Below the pieces are notes generated by a model. It saw only the letters and a program-made list of their open reading frames with translations, was not told where the DNA came from and did not search any database. From Trichomonas vaginalis G3 (Eukaryota > Parabasalia > Trichomonadida > Trichomonadidae): a stretch of DNA of 64,000 nucleotides. Position 1 is the stretch's first letter, and each line of letters begins with the position of its first letter. A program made the position numbers and the translations under genes. Shown piece by piece: positions 9,832 through 21,836 of this stretch. Where the stretch lies: NCBI RefSeq assembly GCF_026262505.1, contig NC_067206.1, positions 17,877,319 to 17,941,318 on the forward strand, given 5' to 3'.

Positions 9832-10960
9832 ATGGATAGATATAGGCCTCATGTACCTTGCGAGTGGCTTATTCAGGCAAAAGAAAAATTGGAGTCAAGA
9901 AAACTCAATTATCTAGTTGCCTGCAAAAGAGTTCCCTATGAAGATTATATTAAATGTGAATTTAGAGCCGTTTCAAAAAATACTTTAAAAAGTGCTTTTT
10001 TGAAATCCGGTCTGCCCCCACCAAAATTTAAACCGGGTCCGCCAAAAGAAGAAATTTTCCCAGAAATTTTACAAAAAGTGCTCAAAGCTTATGAAGAATA
10101 TAAATGCGGAATACAGAAAATGTACTGGAGATTGAACATGGATATCAAAACATTTTCTATATCATACAACAAGCTCAGAAATATTTATAGTTTATTAGAA
10201 ATCAAAGAAGAAAAAAGTGATAACCATCAGAAAAATATTACACCACATTTTATTGAAAATATCATCAACATGTTTTCGAATCAGGAACGTACTTACATAC
10301 AATGATAGTTCTAAGTATGTTGTATCTATATGCATTTGCAAATCATGTCTGGCATTTCTCTATATATGAAAAGTCCAAGCGAGGGGAATTTTAATTCCCC
10401 TCACTTGGACTCTTTTTCCGATATGGCACGTTGACGTGCATTTCTTGTTTGGATCTCAGCAATTGCCAACATACGGAATAATTGATGATAAATCAAGATT
10501 CCGATTGGCATTAGAGCTGTTACCAAACAAAAGTTCTTCCTCAACCACCATAGTTGCCCAAAAAACGATAAATTCCTATGGAAAACCGTTTTGTTTTTGG
10601 GCTGACAATGGTGGAGAAAACATGGGCCAATTTTATAATTGGCTCATGGCAAATGACATCCAAATAAGGCATACCTTACCGCATATGCCTCGGCAGAACG
10701 GTAAGATCGAAAGGCTTTGGCCTTCTTTAGAGAGAAACTTACGAGGTAGAGAAGATGTCGAAGAAATTCAACCAAAATTAAACAAATTCCGCGAAAACTA
10801 CAACACAGTGCCTCACAAAACATTACCCCGCAAGGGATTTCGACCAATGACGCCGAGAGAGTGCTTCAACGAAATTCCACATTGGAAAGAAGGAGACAAT
10901 CCAATGTGGAAGGTTCAGCTTGATGGCAAGGTACAGACCAAAGAGATTCCAAACCATTAA
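9832..10960 (+). pseudogene. rve-type DDE transposase/integrase, broken
   Basis: The amino part (from MDRYRPHVPCEWL) is a basic, probably DNA-binding region. The later part has the rve catalytic core: VDVHFLFGSQ with the first Asp, YGIIDDKSRFRLALELL, CFWADNGGENMG with the second Asp, and PRQNGKIERLW with the catalytic Glu. A 38-bp perfect hairpin (10373..10410) lies between the two parts. It is quite unlike the integrases of the two large Mavericks. No reverse transcriptase, protease or capsid gene accompanies it, so I read it as a DNA-transposon gene. Hairpin clusters lie on both sides (6396..8858 and 11161..11596), but no matching terminal repeats were found, so the element's limits are unknown. 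Confidence 0.75.
10373..10410. repeat. 38-bp hairpin within the transposase region
   Basis: Arms GTCCAAGCGAGGGGAATT and AATTCCCCTCACTTGGAC with a two-base centre and one mismatch, followed by a T run. It resembles single members of the hairpin clusters. With the T run it could also act as a terminator-like structure. Confidence 0.75.
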
Positions 10961-11160
10961 AACTAATTTACGAATAAAAATTTTAATTTACTAAATTATC
11001 TTTTCTTTTTTTTAAATAAATAGCTATCTTCCATAAGTAAAAGATGACTTGGGAGAACTGATTCTAGATCAGTTGATAGAATCCTCGTCTCCCTGCCAGA
11101 AATGTCAGAAATAAGTTTGCATCAAATCGTATGCAAACAAAGATTTTCGGATTAATAGCA

Positions 11161-11596
11161 GGAATGAAAGGGTAAGAGATATGTATTAATAATATGTATC
11201 CATTACCCTTTCATTCCTTATAGTTAGTTCAAAATTTTGGTTGTAATAATATGAAATTGAAACTAAGCGTGACAACTTTGTATGAAGGTTTGTTCCTTAT
11301 GAGGTATATATTCATACTGTATACCTCATAAGGAACAATTCCCTCCTTAAAACGAGAAAACTTGTTCGAAATTGTTTATCATTTCGAACAAGTTTTCTCG
11401 TTTTTAATAAGAAACTAAAGGCTATGAGGCACTGATTATATATTAATGCCTCATAGCCTTTAGTTTCTAATAGATAGCTGGGAAACTTTCTCCAAATGAT
11501 ATGTTAATCAGAGAAAGTTTCCCAGCTATCAAGAGGGAATTGTTCCTTGTGAGGTATATAGTTATAATGTATACCTCATAAGGAACAATTCCCTCC
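11161..11596. repeat. Cluster of six different hairpins
   Basis: Six 45-67-bp inverted repeats: 11161..11217, 11292..11336, 11349..11404, 11410..11468, 11474..11528 and 11530..11596. Class I members have GAGGTATA or GAGGCACTGAT next to the loop (second, fourth, sixth; the first has GAGATATG). Class II members have AAAACTTG or AAACTTTCTC arms (third, fifth). The classes alternate from the second to the sixth. The second and sixth share arms (TTCCTTATGAGGTATA), but the others are unrelated, so this is not a tandem repeat of one unit. Confidence 0.85.
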
Positions 11597-12005
11597 TTAA
11601 AATCGTAGGCATTTTTATACTTATTACTCCACCATTCAAAATCATATTGATCTGAAAAGTTATTTTTATTAAAAATTTAGAATTTTAATAATTATAGAGT
11701 TTGAATTTCATTCAATACCTATATATTTTCAATATGCGAATTTGAAAATCATTCTCAAAAGTTCTCAGAAAACCTTTTTTTCATTAATTTTAAGAAATCT
11801 GAGTATTAAATTAAGTGATAAATTCATTTGACACTCCTTTAATTTTTAAATTCAAAAAATTATATGTGCTTCTTAAAATGACTCACAAAAATTTTATTAT
11901 AAAATAATATATAATATTAAAAATCCCACAACATTTTTACTTTACATAATCGTACTTCCTCGACGATTAATTTCCCCTCAATTTCTATCGTTGACCGAAC
12001 TTAGC
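11597..12005. other. AT-rich spacer without a gene
   Basis: No gene, repeat or RNA seen. It separates the hairpin cluster from the first recognisable sequence of Maverick A, so the left junction of that element lies here but cannot be placed. Confidence 0.5.
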
Positions 12006-14173
12006 ATGCAACAAAACTGACACCACAACAACAGTTGCAACAACAAATGATGAATGACCCCACTATGTTGCAACAAATGTCAAGCAACCCTATGCTTTTA
12101 AACCGAGTTATTGGTGCACAGAGTGGGGGTTTAAGAGCGGCACTTTTAGCGAAAATGGCAGGCTATGGTGGAGCTGCAGACGGAACAGCTTATAACCCTC
12201 AAAGTCAAATGAATTTGAGTTCACTCAAAAATCAAATAACAGATGTCAAAAAGTCAAACATAGACATACAGAAACAAATAAGTGAAAACGAAAAGAAACT
12301 AGAATATGACAGACACACAAAGAAACTCAATGAGTTAAACGTAGAGAAAAAGAAGAAAGAAGAACAACTGAAAGAACTAAGTACAGAGGAATATGCGAAA
12401 AAAGTGTCAGAAAAAGCAGCAGAAGTAGCAAAAATGAAACAAGATGTTATAAATTTGAAAAACCATACTACTCAATATAAAGTACTGAAAGATGAAGAGA
12501 TAAAACAAAAAGCCCTGAAGACATATATGGATAGCGATGAGTATAAAAAAGAAGTTGAAGCAAATGTAAAGGCAGAAAAACTTTTACAGTTGCAAAACCA
12601 AACCGTACAGTATGAAAACTAAGCACAAGAAAGTAAAAATAACGACGCAGCCATGCAAAAGGCAATGAAAAGTGCAGAATATATAAAAGCTAACAATGAC
12701 TGGTTAGATGCCCAAGCCAACGATAAAGCAGCCCAACTTATAGGGTCAATAAGGACAAAAATACAAGCGGATGAAGACAGTTCAAATGAAGCTTTAATGA
12801 ATGCTGACTTTAAGAATGCCTTCGAAGCTCTTCATAGTAAGGTGAAACTAGTGAACGACTTCTCATCTGGAAAGAAACTGAAGTCTGAAGGTTTCGACAA
12901 AGAGTTAAGAGAAGTAGCACAAAATATGACGAAAATAACAGATGCAGCAACGAGACAGGCAGTTCAAAGTGCCTATGACGCCGTTAGAGCAACTGTTGTG
13001 GAAAGTCAAGAAAAAGAGTTACAACAGACCAAAACAGACCTAGTAAATGCTTTCTTAAAAACGAAAAGTCAGGTAGGACATTATGCTGCAGATGGAACAT
13101 ATGTGCCAGCTGGTGGAACTTATATACCACCAAACCCTCCAAGAGAAGCACCTGCACCAGGACTACCTAAAACATTTACATCGTCACATGGACACAGACA
13201 CAGGCATGCACCAAAACCAACACAACAACCAACAGTTCAAAATCCAGCACCACAACAACAACCAACACAGCAACCAACAGTTCAAAATCCAGCACAGCAA
13301 CCAACAGTTCAAAACCCTGCACAGCAACCAACAGTTCAAAATCCAGCACCACAACAACAACCAACACAGCAACCAACAGTTCAAAATCCAGCACAGCAAC
13401 CAACAGTTCAAAACCCTGCACAGCAACCAACAGTTCAAAACCCTGCACAGCAACCACAAACAGAGCAAGGACATAAAAGAAGTAGAGAAAAAGGAAACCA
13501 AGAATCCTTAAAAATGCTTAAGGAAGATTATGGTTACCCAGATACTCTTGACTTTAGTGACAGATATAAAGAAGCTATTAGAAAGTTCAAGGAAGGAAAT
13601 ACTGACCCGAACCTATTTAGCTTTATGGTTCAGCATCAAATCGGATATAATCTCAAACCTGGAAAATACAAGCTCGCAAAGGGATATGATTTAATAGCAT
13701 ATCATCCAAATGACATGGATGAATTTACTCCGAGATATTTGATGTCAGAGCTAAATGATAATTCAATTCTCTTCATGAAACGCGTAAAAAATAGAGACGG
13801 AACGAAAGAAGAAAGGTTTATGAGTCCGGATGACTTAGATAGGGAACTTTTTAAAAACGGTCTCGGAATATATGAAATGCCAGCAGATGAGGTACAAGAA
13901 ACTCCACAGGAAGAAGTTCAGATACAACTAGACAAGAAAGAAATAGTTCAGCAACAACAGCTAGAAGAGCCTGAAGGAAACGAACAAGTCCCTCCTTTGG
14001 AAACTAACTTCACAGAACTAGATGAAGATTTGGAACAGCCGAAAAATCTTGACCCTCAACAAGTGTATGCGGCGAATATGGAATCTTTCCAAGAGTCTAA
14101 GAAAAATTCGGCTGACATAGTAGAAGAATATCGAAAAATGTTCACCGACATACAAAAGACTCCAAACAGATAA
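12006..14173 (+). pseudogene. Coiled-coil and Pro/Gln-repeat structural-type protein of Maverick A
   Basis: The first part is a highly charged coiled coil (many Lys/Glu heptads such as LNVEKKKKEEQLKELSTEEY). The middle carries tandem TVQNPAQQP repeats (13222..13460). The last part is acidic with LDFSDRYKEAIRKFKEG and SFMVQHQIGYN segments. No enzyme motif is seen. Its place upstream of the other structural-type gene and the capsid gene suggests a virion or scaffold protein. The homologous gene of copy B would lie beyond the window. The amino end is missing or disturbed, and the region is broken. Confidence 0.6.
13222..13460 (+). repeat. 27-bp coding tandem repeats (TVQNPAQQP)
   Basis: Repeats of CAGCAACCAACAGTTCAAAA plus seven bases, interrupted by CAACAACAA-type insertions, giving about eight QQPTVQNPA units. 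Near-identity at DNA level suggests recent expansion. Long antisense and shifted frames through this block are by-products of the repeat. Confidence 0.9.
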
Positions 14174-14189
14174 AAATATTCAGCATAGA

Positions 14190-15375
14190 ATGGAAGTACT
14201 GAAAGAAAATGTACGCAAATACAATAATCCTTTTTACTTACGACCATATAACGTTCAATCTTTGGCTGAACTCGGTGAAAATAAAAGGTTAAATTTCAAC
14301 AAAACATATAGAAATGAAACATTGTTTAAAGTTCATTCAGAACCTAACCAATATGGAAACAAACCTACTTTTGTTTCTGCAGACTATGGAACTACAATGA
14401 GATGGGGTCATAAAGCTAATCCGGATAGGTGGTTCATAAACTTACAACCTCAATTCCAAGAAGTTGTAGACGCAATGGAAGTGAATGGTGAACCAGATAT
14501 AACGGGTATTTTCAGCGCGGCTTTAATGCCATTGAAAGATATGAAAGATGCAGATATTTTGGACCAGTATGAAATGAACATGGCTGAGGGAAATATAACA
14601 CCTGACGTTCTAGAACATTTATCTCAAAGAACTACACAGAACCATAGAGATGGTATATTTGGTGAAGAGTTTAGAAAGAGAGTTAGGGAGAGAACCTATT
14701 ATACATGACCTTGCAAACGAAAGTTTGCAAAATGTCATAAAAACTTACTTTGCAGACAATGAAATGAGAAGGGATGAATATTTAAGAAAACTCAAATGGA
14801 CAGTACCAAATGAAATGTTAGTATTGAAAAACATGTTCCATGACAAAATAAAACCAACTACAGAAATAAATGACGCAAGACTGAAACGTTGGGTAAAAGC
14901 TTTCCCATTCACAAAAGATATTATTGGTTACATGGAAAGAAAACCAGAATGGCTACAAAAACATATATTTGGAAACGAGCTTATTCCATATGGACAAGCT
15001 CTGTTTGAAGAGCTTGAACCGGAAACTCAGGAAAGAGTCATGCAAACAATAAGCGAAGACTCAAATACAAACTATGACAAAATCTTTCTAGGATATAGGT
15101 TACCTGAGATGGGCGACCAGAGCCCAAAGGCAAAAAGGACATGGGAAATTTACAACATACTAGGTGAACATGAGGCAAAGATGCTACAACTTGAAGCAGA
15201 GGGCAAGTTACCAAAAGCGACACCAAAGAAGAAGAGAAGAGTAGAACAAAGTGAAAGTAGTGAAGAAGTAACTTCATCTAGTGAAAGTAGTGGCAATGAA
15301 GGAAAAAGAAGAGTTAAAAACTCAGTCAGGAAGAAAGTAAAGCTTGGTCCGAGTGGGTTCTATTATGACATATAA
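14190..15375 (+). pseudogene. Maverick structural-type protein (copy A)
   Basis: A soluble protein of roughly 350-390 residues beginning MEVLKENVRKYNNPFYLRPY. It contains SADYGTTMRWGHKANPDRWF, KMFADNE-like helices and a charged carboxy end finishing KLGPSGFYYDI. No known domain is recognised. It lies just upstream of the major capsid gene in both copies and in the same direction, so a virion or assembly role is inferred. Copy A carries an extra Ser/Glu-rich stretch (QSESSEEVTSSSESSG) near the end that is absent in copy B, an in-gene length difference. The region appears broken once or more. Confidence 0.6.
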
Positions 15376-15407
15376 ATCCAACTATTCTATATTTTTACCC
15401 ATATGAA

Positions 15408-17013
15408 ATGTACGCCGCTCAGAATATAACGCCAACAGTTTTGATGCCATGAACGGAAATGTTTCCGAATGGTATAACGAATGCGACAATGCCATTAGAA
15501 GGTCAGAAATAGTTCCTGGAACTTACGAATATACAACTGCTGTTTCTTATGGAAACGTAGGTGAGTTTGGAGAAGGTTCTTCAACAACAGTAGATATTGC
15601 TTGCGACAGGTTTCATATTATTTCTATTGACAACTCATTCTTATACGTGGAACAAGACATTGAAATAAAACCTTCTGCCAAGTTGTCTGACAAGAAAGGT
15701 TGCAATGGAATTTTCTATGTCGGATACCAATATGCTCCAGAAGTTTTCATGGATATAAGATATATTCTAACTCTGACTTAGTTCAAACAGTAACATGGGC
15801 AAACTATGAATGGTTCGCTTTGAGAAACTCAGTACAACCACAAGCTAGAGAACAAACAGACCAGTATGCAACTATTGAGAAATAAGAAGACTTGACCCTA
15901 ACGTTCCAGGAGTTTATGTTAACCTTTCTGGACAAACTGCAGCAGCAGTAACCAAAGTAAAACTGAAACTTAGAGTTCCTTGTCATCTTTCCTCATCTTC
16001 AGGTTTTTAAGATACTTACCAAACTGGGCAGGAAAAATTTCTATTGAAACTTACTCCAAGCAAAAATAACTTAGTCATTGCACCAACACAAGACCCATTC
16101 ACTATTACAGACGTAAAGGGAACAAATCAAACGTCATTCGCCGAAATTTTGCAAAGACAAAGTTGACTTAGACTTTGGTTTCTCAAACTTCAACAATGAA
16201 GTAAACTATTATTTCAATGCTGCTGGAACTGCTTGGGACCCAGTTAAGTTCACATGCGAAAAATTTGAATGCAAGAGAATAGAAAGCAGACTTGCAGTCT
16301 ATATGTTGGACCCAGATATTTCAAATGCTTTAGCTGCCAAATATATTGCAGTTCCACTTATGTTCCCCATACACCAAATATCTGTCAAAGACTTTGCAGG
16401 TGAAGTTGGAAACCAAAATCCAGGAGCCGCAGGTGCAAGAACAGATATTGCTTTAACAACTGCAATGAAACATGCAGATACTATGTTTGTACTGTTCAGA
16501 CGAACTATAAATGACTATTCTTGTTTACACCCTGGTATTAAATATCATATAAACATAGATGGCAAATATTATCCAAGAGAAGAATATTCTACAGTTGAGG
16601 ATATGAGGTCATACAACTTGACATTAGATGCTATGAACTTTAACAACAACTTCACACCAACTATTAACCCTGAAATGCAAAGTTCTATTATGCCATATGT
16701 GAAAGTATGGACTCATACAGGAGGTCAAAAAACTCAATATACAAATGGAGACCGTTCAAACTTTTGGCTTGGCATTCCATTTGCTGACTCAGAAGACTTT
16801 ATGGGTGGTATTTCAACTGTTGGTACTGTACAAATACAATATACTGGTGACAGAGACGGTCCAGATGAATTGAGAGCAAAGAAGTTTACAAAACCAATAG
16901 CACTTTTCACGGAAGATGCTCTTTTGAAGATTCGTTCGATGAAACCTGCTGGGGCTCCTCAGATTGGCATAACGACAGCTTCCATCGAGCAGATTTTGGC
17001 AGCAGGTCAGTAA
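15408..17013 (+). pseudogene. Major capsid protein, double jelly-roll (copy A)
   Basis: About 535 codons beginning MYAAQNITPTVL, the size expected for a Polinton double-jelly-roll capsid protein. The carboxy half has the features of a second jelly roll: IAVPLMFPIHQISVKDF, LFVLFRRTINDYS, MPYVKVWTHTGGQKTQY and FWLGIPFADSEDFMGGIS. The amino half includes GTYEYTTAVSYGNVGEFGEG and DRFHIISIDNSFLYVEQD. It is followed by a convergent small gene whose frame overlaps the last codons. Broken a few times. Identification rests on the family known from Trichomonas Mavericks and on the gene context. Confidence 0.75.
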
Positions 17014-17326
17014 GTTGTTCTTGAACTGACTTCTCTCCGTCAAATATTGACAGTACGCCAGTTTTGACATAATATTGTAAGATAAACTTTCCTTTAGTAA
17101 TATCGGTCAGTTTTGAAGTTATATTTTTGTCTGCTTCAAGAACTTTCACCATTTCAGTTATACCAACTTTCTTTGCTTTATGAAAATATTTTGGTTCAGC
17201 AAATATTGCTATTCTATAACATTTTCCATTGTTTGTGTAAAGAACTATTCTGTCAATGTATTTGTATTGTTTGTGAGTATAAACTTTGTTCTGCTTCAAT
17301 TCGAAGAGATATCCGAATACGTCCAT
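16907..17326 (-). CDS. Small Maverick protein convergent to the capsid gene (copy A)
   Basis: The frame begins MDVFGYLFELKQNKVYTHKQ and continues with beta-rich sequence (RIVLYTNNGKCYRIAIFAE) and a Lys/Val stretch. Its last third is antisense to the end of the capsid gene, a convergent overlap of about 107 bp that is also present in copy B, so overlap seems to be the normal arrangement. No domain recognised. The start follows TTTTTATTC-type sequence reading from the divergent gene at 17345, implying a shared promoter region of less than 20 bases. Confidence 0.55.
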   Translation of the reverse strand: MDVFGYLFELKQNKVYTHKQYKYIDRIVLYTNNGKCYRIAIFAEPKYFHKAKKVGITEMVKVLEADKNITSKLTDITKGKFILQYYVKTGVLSIFDGEKSVQEQLTDLLPKSARWKLSLCQSEEPQQVSSNESSKEHLP

Positions 17327-17344
17327 CTTTTTATTCTAAGTAAA

Positions 17345-17839
17345 ATGTCATTTCCGAAAAATAGAAGCGTAAGTGTTTCAAAAGGTTTAATAGCGGTGGC
17401 AGATGTGAAGTTAAATTCACCAACTCAAACAAACAGTCAAAGTGTTATTGTCAATGTCAAAGACAGAGATGTTGAAGTGGGGAAACCATACGAAGACGAA
17501 GATGGTATAAATTGTTCCTGTAAAAGAACCAACATATCCTGAAGTTAACAGAGACTTAAGTTCTGTTGCAGATATTTGAAACGACTACCAACAACTGAAA
17601 GACAAACTTCAAACTCAGGAGAAGATTTGTCAAGCTTTAAGTATAATGTTAAACTTGGTCGAACACAACCCTGTAAAGTGAACTCATATGTCATTGCACC
17701 TCATGAAGTTTTGAAAGAACTATTGAAACTTTTGACAGAGGCAGACGATATAAACATCAAAGAAATAGAACCCGACATTGGTTGCTGTGGTGTTTCATAT
17801 AATGTCATTGACAAGATATACGTTTATGAAAGGAGGTGA
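17345..17839 (+). pseudogene. Maverick coiled-coil protein (copy A)
   Basis: Begins MSFPKNRSVSVSKGL, then VADVKLNSPTQTNSQSVIVNVKDRDVEVGKPYEDEDG, and ends with a helical part (HEVLKELLKLLTEADDINIKEIE). A central heptad-like helix is seen in copy B (NDYQQLKDKLQTQEKICQAL). Unknown function. It lies between capsid and penton-like genes, so a minor virion protein is plausible. Broken. Confidence 0.5.
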
Positions 17840-17934
17840 AACGTTGAACTTAAAAATAGTTTCCCAGACGTTATAAAAATATTTGACGACCACAACATTT
17901 CATTAAAATTTATTTGCTAAGTAAATGGCAGAAG

Positions 17935-18717
17935 ACATAATGGTTTATACTATTACGACTAAAAACCCTGAGTCATATAATTCTATAAACAACAAACTTA
18001 CAAAGTCCTCAAGGACGATATTGTAAACTAACCTTAAACACAATGACGACTAAAGCCTGTTTTGCTCTTTGACACCAGAAGACTTTTATTGTTGATGGTA
18101 AAAAATACTCCTTTGAAGATACTTACTCAGATATACCACCAACAGATTTTGTTGACTTATTTAATACTTTAAGTACGGGTGTAACATGTGCTGCAACTAG
18201 AGCAGGTTTTCATTATGTTTGGATGTCCGACTGAGTTTACTAAAACGATATGAGCTATAATACAAAACTTATATCTGGTTTTTACTACCACAGTTTCCTA
18301 TACAGGAAAAGGTGTCATACATGGAATGTCTATTCCATTGACATTAAGCACACCAATCTTATATATTTCAAACTTAGGTTCAAAGTGTTTATTCGAATGT
18401 CGACAGAAACTATTATGACCAAAAGATACTTATGCGTATAAACATATCTTTCTCTGCTGGTTTGCCTATTGTTCATTCGAATGCAGAATTTCAACCTTTG
18501 TGAACTCAAACACTTTGGCAAGTAATAACGTTGACATTAGTTGACGCAAACTTTGTTTCCTGTAAAACTTTTATGTCCTATGTATTTGTCAATGACGGCA
18601 GAAAGTTTCGAAATTGGAAGATGCAACTGGTGAAAGTATTGTATTACAAGAACAACTTCAACAACAAATAGCTCAAGAACAACAATGCAACAAATGGAAC
18701 AACAAAGTCAAGAATAA
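17935..18717 (+). pseudogene. Penton-like minor capsid protein (copy A)
   Basis: About 260 codons. Begins MAEDIMVYTITTK and includes the strand-rich segments FEDTYSDIPPTDF-like, SYNTKLISGFYY, GVIHGMSIPLTL and LLCPMYLSMTAESFE, then ends in a Gln-rich tail (EQLQQQIAQEQQ). Single jelly-roll penton proteins of Polintons have this size and lie beside the major capsid gene. The assignment is inference from size, predicted beta content and position. Broken several times. Confidence 0.5.
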
Positions 18718-18746
18718 AAAAATAATATTTTTTTATTTTTATAAAA

Positions 18747-19979
18747 ATGTACAGAATAGATGTTTCAGATTTTTATGAATTCTCAAGCATTCAGAAATGT
18801 GTGTCCATTTCGAGACTATAACAAAGCAGTCGAGAATTTGAAACGTTTAGTCATTTATGTTGACTCTGCCCCAGAATTTATGTCATGAAAGAATGGGATG
18901 TTGTCTTTAACAAACAAGAGCAACAATAGTGTCTGAACAAGAATGTAGACAGAAACTTAAGAAAAATAAAAGTCGTACAAGTTGGCATGAAGATGTTAGA
19001 TGCTTGGAGATATCTTATTGTCAAAACTTGAAGATTTTTCAGTTCGTGGTATAAAGTTTTATACACCTTCTCCAAACTTCTATTCTAATCTTCACTGGAT
19101 ATAAATATGAACAAGTAGAATGGAAAGAAAATATTAAAGAAGCTTGGTTAGAATGTCAAAGAATTATATGCAATGGAAACGAAAAGGTTTATGAGTATAT
19201 CTTATGTTGGTTTGCAAACATCTTACAACATCCAAGTGCTAAAAATGAAACCGCTCTCATTATAATTGGAAAACAAGGAACAGGTAAGAATACTTTCTTT
19301 ACAGATATTTTGTGCAAACTGTTAGAAGGTTATTCGAATCCGAATATGACAAACTTAGAAAACATCTGCGGTAAATTTAACTCTTCAATTGAGAATATGA
19401 AACTTATAGTTTGCAATGAACTTCAAAGTATAGATACAACAAAAGTTTTAAACTCAGATGCTTTGAAGAGTCTTATAACAGATAAAGTTGGAGTTGTTGA
19501 AAGAAAGTATAAAGACCAAAGAGTTTGTGAAAATGTTGCAAACTTCATTATGGTTTCAAACAATGCTGTTCCGATGAAGTTAGAAAGTTCTGACAGAAGA
19601 TATGTAGTTGTCAGAACGTCAGATTCTCATATGCAAGATACAGAATATTTTGACGACTTAGCAGAAAACTTTGACATCTGACTTTTACAACCACTTGTTC
19701 TCATATTTCATGACATTAGATATTTCTAAGTTCAATCCAAGACAAATTCCACATACCGAAGCGAGACAAACATTGTTAGAAGCAAACAAGAGTGTATATG
19801 AACTGTTCATAGAAAAAGCGACTTTGAGTGTTTAGATGAAAAGTCTTTATATGATGAATATAAACAATATTGTCAAGAATATGGTTATATGCAGCTTCTA
19901 AACGAACATTCTTGGCAAATGTCAAAAGTCTTTTAGACGTACAGAATGGTGTATATACAAAGAAAATTTTTCTGAGTAA
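18747..19979 (+). pseudogene. SF3 helicase (copy A)
   Basis: About 410 codons starting MYRIDVSDFY after TTTTTATAAAA. Walker A is IIIGKQGTGKNTFFTDIL, Walker B-like strand MKLIVCNELQS, and motif C NFIMVSNN, followed by an Arg finger region RYVVVRTSD. These are the ordered motifs of superfamily 3 helicases (DUF5906-type) used for DNA replication by small DNA viruses. Lies between penton-like and packaging ATPase genes. Broken several times. The motif core is well preserved. Confidence 0.8.
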
Positions 19980-20012
19980 ATTTTAAAAAAAATATTTTTT
20001 ATCCGATAGAAA

Positions 20013-20433
20013 AGATGACGAAATATATTCAGTAAACAAGTACATGTCAGGACTTAAAGAAGAACTAGACCCATTCACATATTTGAATGTTTACTTCTAC
20101 CATTTTGAAAAGTCTTCATTCAGCAAAGTTTGGAACATCGAACCAGTTAAGTTTGCTATTGTGACTAAAAATGGTGCGAAATTTGAAGACTTAGACATAG
20201 AAGGTTTGTTAACAGTCAAAGAAAGTTTTGACAGAAGGTTCTCAAACCTTAAAGAAGGCAAAGCATACAAACTTGTTATACCTTATGAACCAAAGAAGAC
20301 AGACGACTATGAATATTATGAGTCTAAAGTTGTAGAAGTTCAAGGTAAATTGGGTAAAAAGATTTTAGAGTCTAAGCCAGTGTTTACTCCTAAAGAGGAA
20401 GAGAACATTGACATTGACCCAGAAATGTTCTAA
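20013..20433 (+). pseudogene. Maverick acidic beta-rich protein (copy A)
   Basis: About 138 codons. Contains LNVYFYHFEKSSFSKVWNIE, FAIVTKNGAKFEDLDIEGLL, FSNLKEGKAYKLVIPYEPKK and an acidic end (EEENIDIDPEMF). Predicted beta strands with an acidic tail are reminiscent of single-stranded DNA binding proteins, and the position next to the helicase gene would suit that, but no motif proves it. Slightly broken. A near-identical, longer open frame exists in copy B (57621..58040). Confidence 0.5.
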
Positions 20434-20454
20434 AAATAAAATTTTATTTTTACA

Positions 20455-20905
20455 TGTCAAATTTCTTTTTCTCTGGAACTGGTTCAGGTTCTTTCTTCTC
20501 TTTCTACTTTTTTTCTTTCTTTTCTTTCTTTCTTCTTCTTCTTCTCTGGTGGAGTATGTCAAATTTCTCAGAACCATATTTATGTAAAAGTTCTTTGTCC
20601 TTTAATAGCTCATCTATTCTGTTTTCTATTTCATCTTCAAGAACAGCGCATGTGTCTTCTTTGCATTCTAAGAACTTTTGTTGGACTTCATCTTTCCAAT
20701 CGGCGTCATCTCTGTCAACAAGTCTGTCATTGACAAATTTTAAGACTGCTCTTTGTAATGTTTTATGGTTCTTGTCATATTCCCAGAAACAGAACTTTAG
20801 AACAAATTCACCTTTCTTGTTTACACTATGTAAGATTTTATGGTCGACAGATGTTTTGCTGTCAAAAAGTTTGTCTCGAATATAGATAGCGAAATCGCTA
20901 GACAT
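20455..20905 (-). pseudogene. Maverick helical protein with Lys/Glu-rich tail (copy A)
   Basis: Begins MSSDFAIYIRDKLFDSKTSV. An alpha-helical middle (LECKEDTCAVLEDEIENRIDELL) precedes a low-complexity Lys/Glu/Pro tail. Divergently transcribed from the packaging ATPase gene with a 36-base gap, an arrangement kept in copy B. Function unknown. The low-complexity tail differs in length between copies, and the region is broken in A. Confidence 0.5.
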
Positions 20906-20941
20906 TTTCTAAAAGATAAAAATTTTAATTTTTCTAAAAAT

Positions 20942-21817
20942 ATGTTAGAAAAAAAGTTTGCTGACATTGACAAGAAATTTGAGAATGTTTTAAACAAGAA
21001 CAAGAGGAAGTTAGAAAATGCTCAGATAAAGCCTATACATGACAAGTTCTTATTTGCTCAGAATGGTATAACAGGTCTAATTGCACCACCTGGGTCGGGT
21101 AAGACTTTCACTTATCTTAAAATGGCTGCACAACAACAAGAACTAGATGAGAAGAACCCATTCTATGAGTTAGTTGTTATTTGTTCGACTTCTGGTCAAT
21201 TTGACCAAACCGTCAATTCGTTCAAAGATATTATAAAGAAGTCTAAGTTAGTATGTATAAAGGATACTGAGTTGTTAGATTGGATAAAGAAGTACCAAAG
21301 AAGAGTTTTGAAGTATAATGCTATAAATGAGTATATAAATTCTAAGTTTAAAGACCCAAATGAGGAAATGCAGAGAATATTAGAGAAGAAACACTTCAGA
21401 AACAAACAGAAAGAGATAGAATACATTTCGAAGAAATTGCAATCTTACGATTGGAAGACTTACCCTCATAGATGTCTTCTTATCTTAGATGATTTCGCCT
21501 CTCATCCTTTGTTAAAGAACAGAGAACAAGATATGTGTCGAATTCTTAAGAAGCTCAGACACTTTAACATCTCAGTTGTCATTTGTGTACAGACAGCAAA
21601 GAGTTTAAGTAAGGATGTTAAAAGAATACTTACTGACATAATACTTTTCCCCGGATTGTCCGAAGACGATTTCATGGAACTTATGAAAGAGTCCATGGCA
21701 GGTAAGTTTGACAGACATGAACTATGGGAGAAGTACAAAGTCATACAAGACCCTCATACTTCTTTCAGAATTCATATCTACGCAAACAAAGTTCAAATTG
21801 TAAAAAGTCAAGCTTGA
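20942..21817 (+). CDS. A32-type genome-packaging ATPase (copy A)
   Basis: 291 residues from the start chosen at 20942, which follows an AT leader and does not overlap the divergent gene. An upstream in-frame ATG at 20840 lies inside the neighbour's coding sequence. Walker A is LIAPPGSGKTFTYLK near residue 40. Walker B is CLLILDDFASHPLL, followed by SVVICVQTAK, the expected order for the FtsK/HerA-A32 family that drives DNA into Polinton and NCLDV capsids. Copy B has an almost identical protein. This frame looks whole, one of the few in copy A that does. Confidence 0.85.
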   Translation: MLEKKFADIDKKFENVLNKNKRKLENAQIKPIHDKFLFAQNGITGLIAPPGSGKTFTYLKMAAQQQELDEKNPFYELVVICSTSGQFDQTVNSFKDIIKKSKLVCIKDTELLDWIKKYQRRVLKYNAINEYINSKFKDPNEEMQRILEKKHFRNKQKEIEYISKKLQSYDWKTYPHRCLLILDDFASHPLLKNREQDMCRILKKLRHFNISVVICVQTAKSLSKDVKRILTDIILFPGLSEDDFMELMKESMAGKFDRHELWEKYKVIQDPHTSFRIHIYANKVQIVKSQA

Positions 21818-21836
21818 AAAATCTAAGTGTTTAGTC

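Noticed and set aside
9832-10960. LTR retrotransposon
   Set aside because: An rve core is present, but there is no reverse transcriptase, protease, capsid gene or long terminal repeat nearby.
13083-13511. Long overlapping and antisense frames in the Pro/Gln repeat region
   Set aside because: By-products of the 27-bp coding repeat of the Maverick gene.
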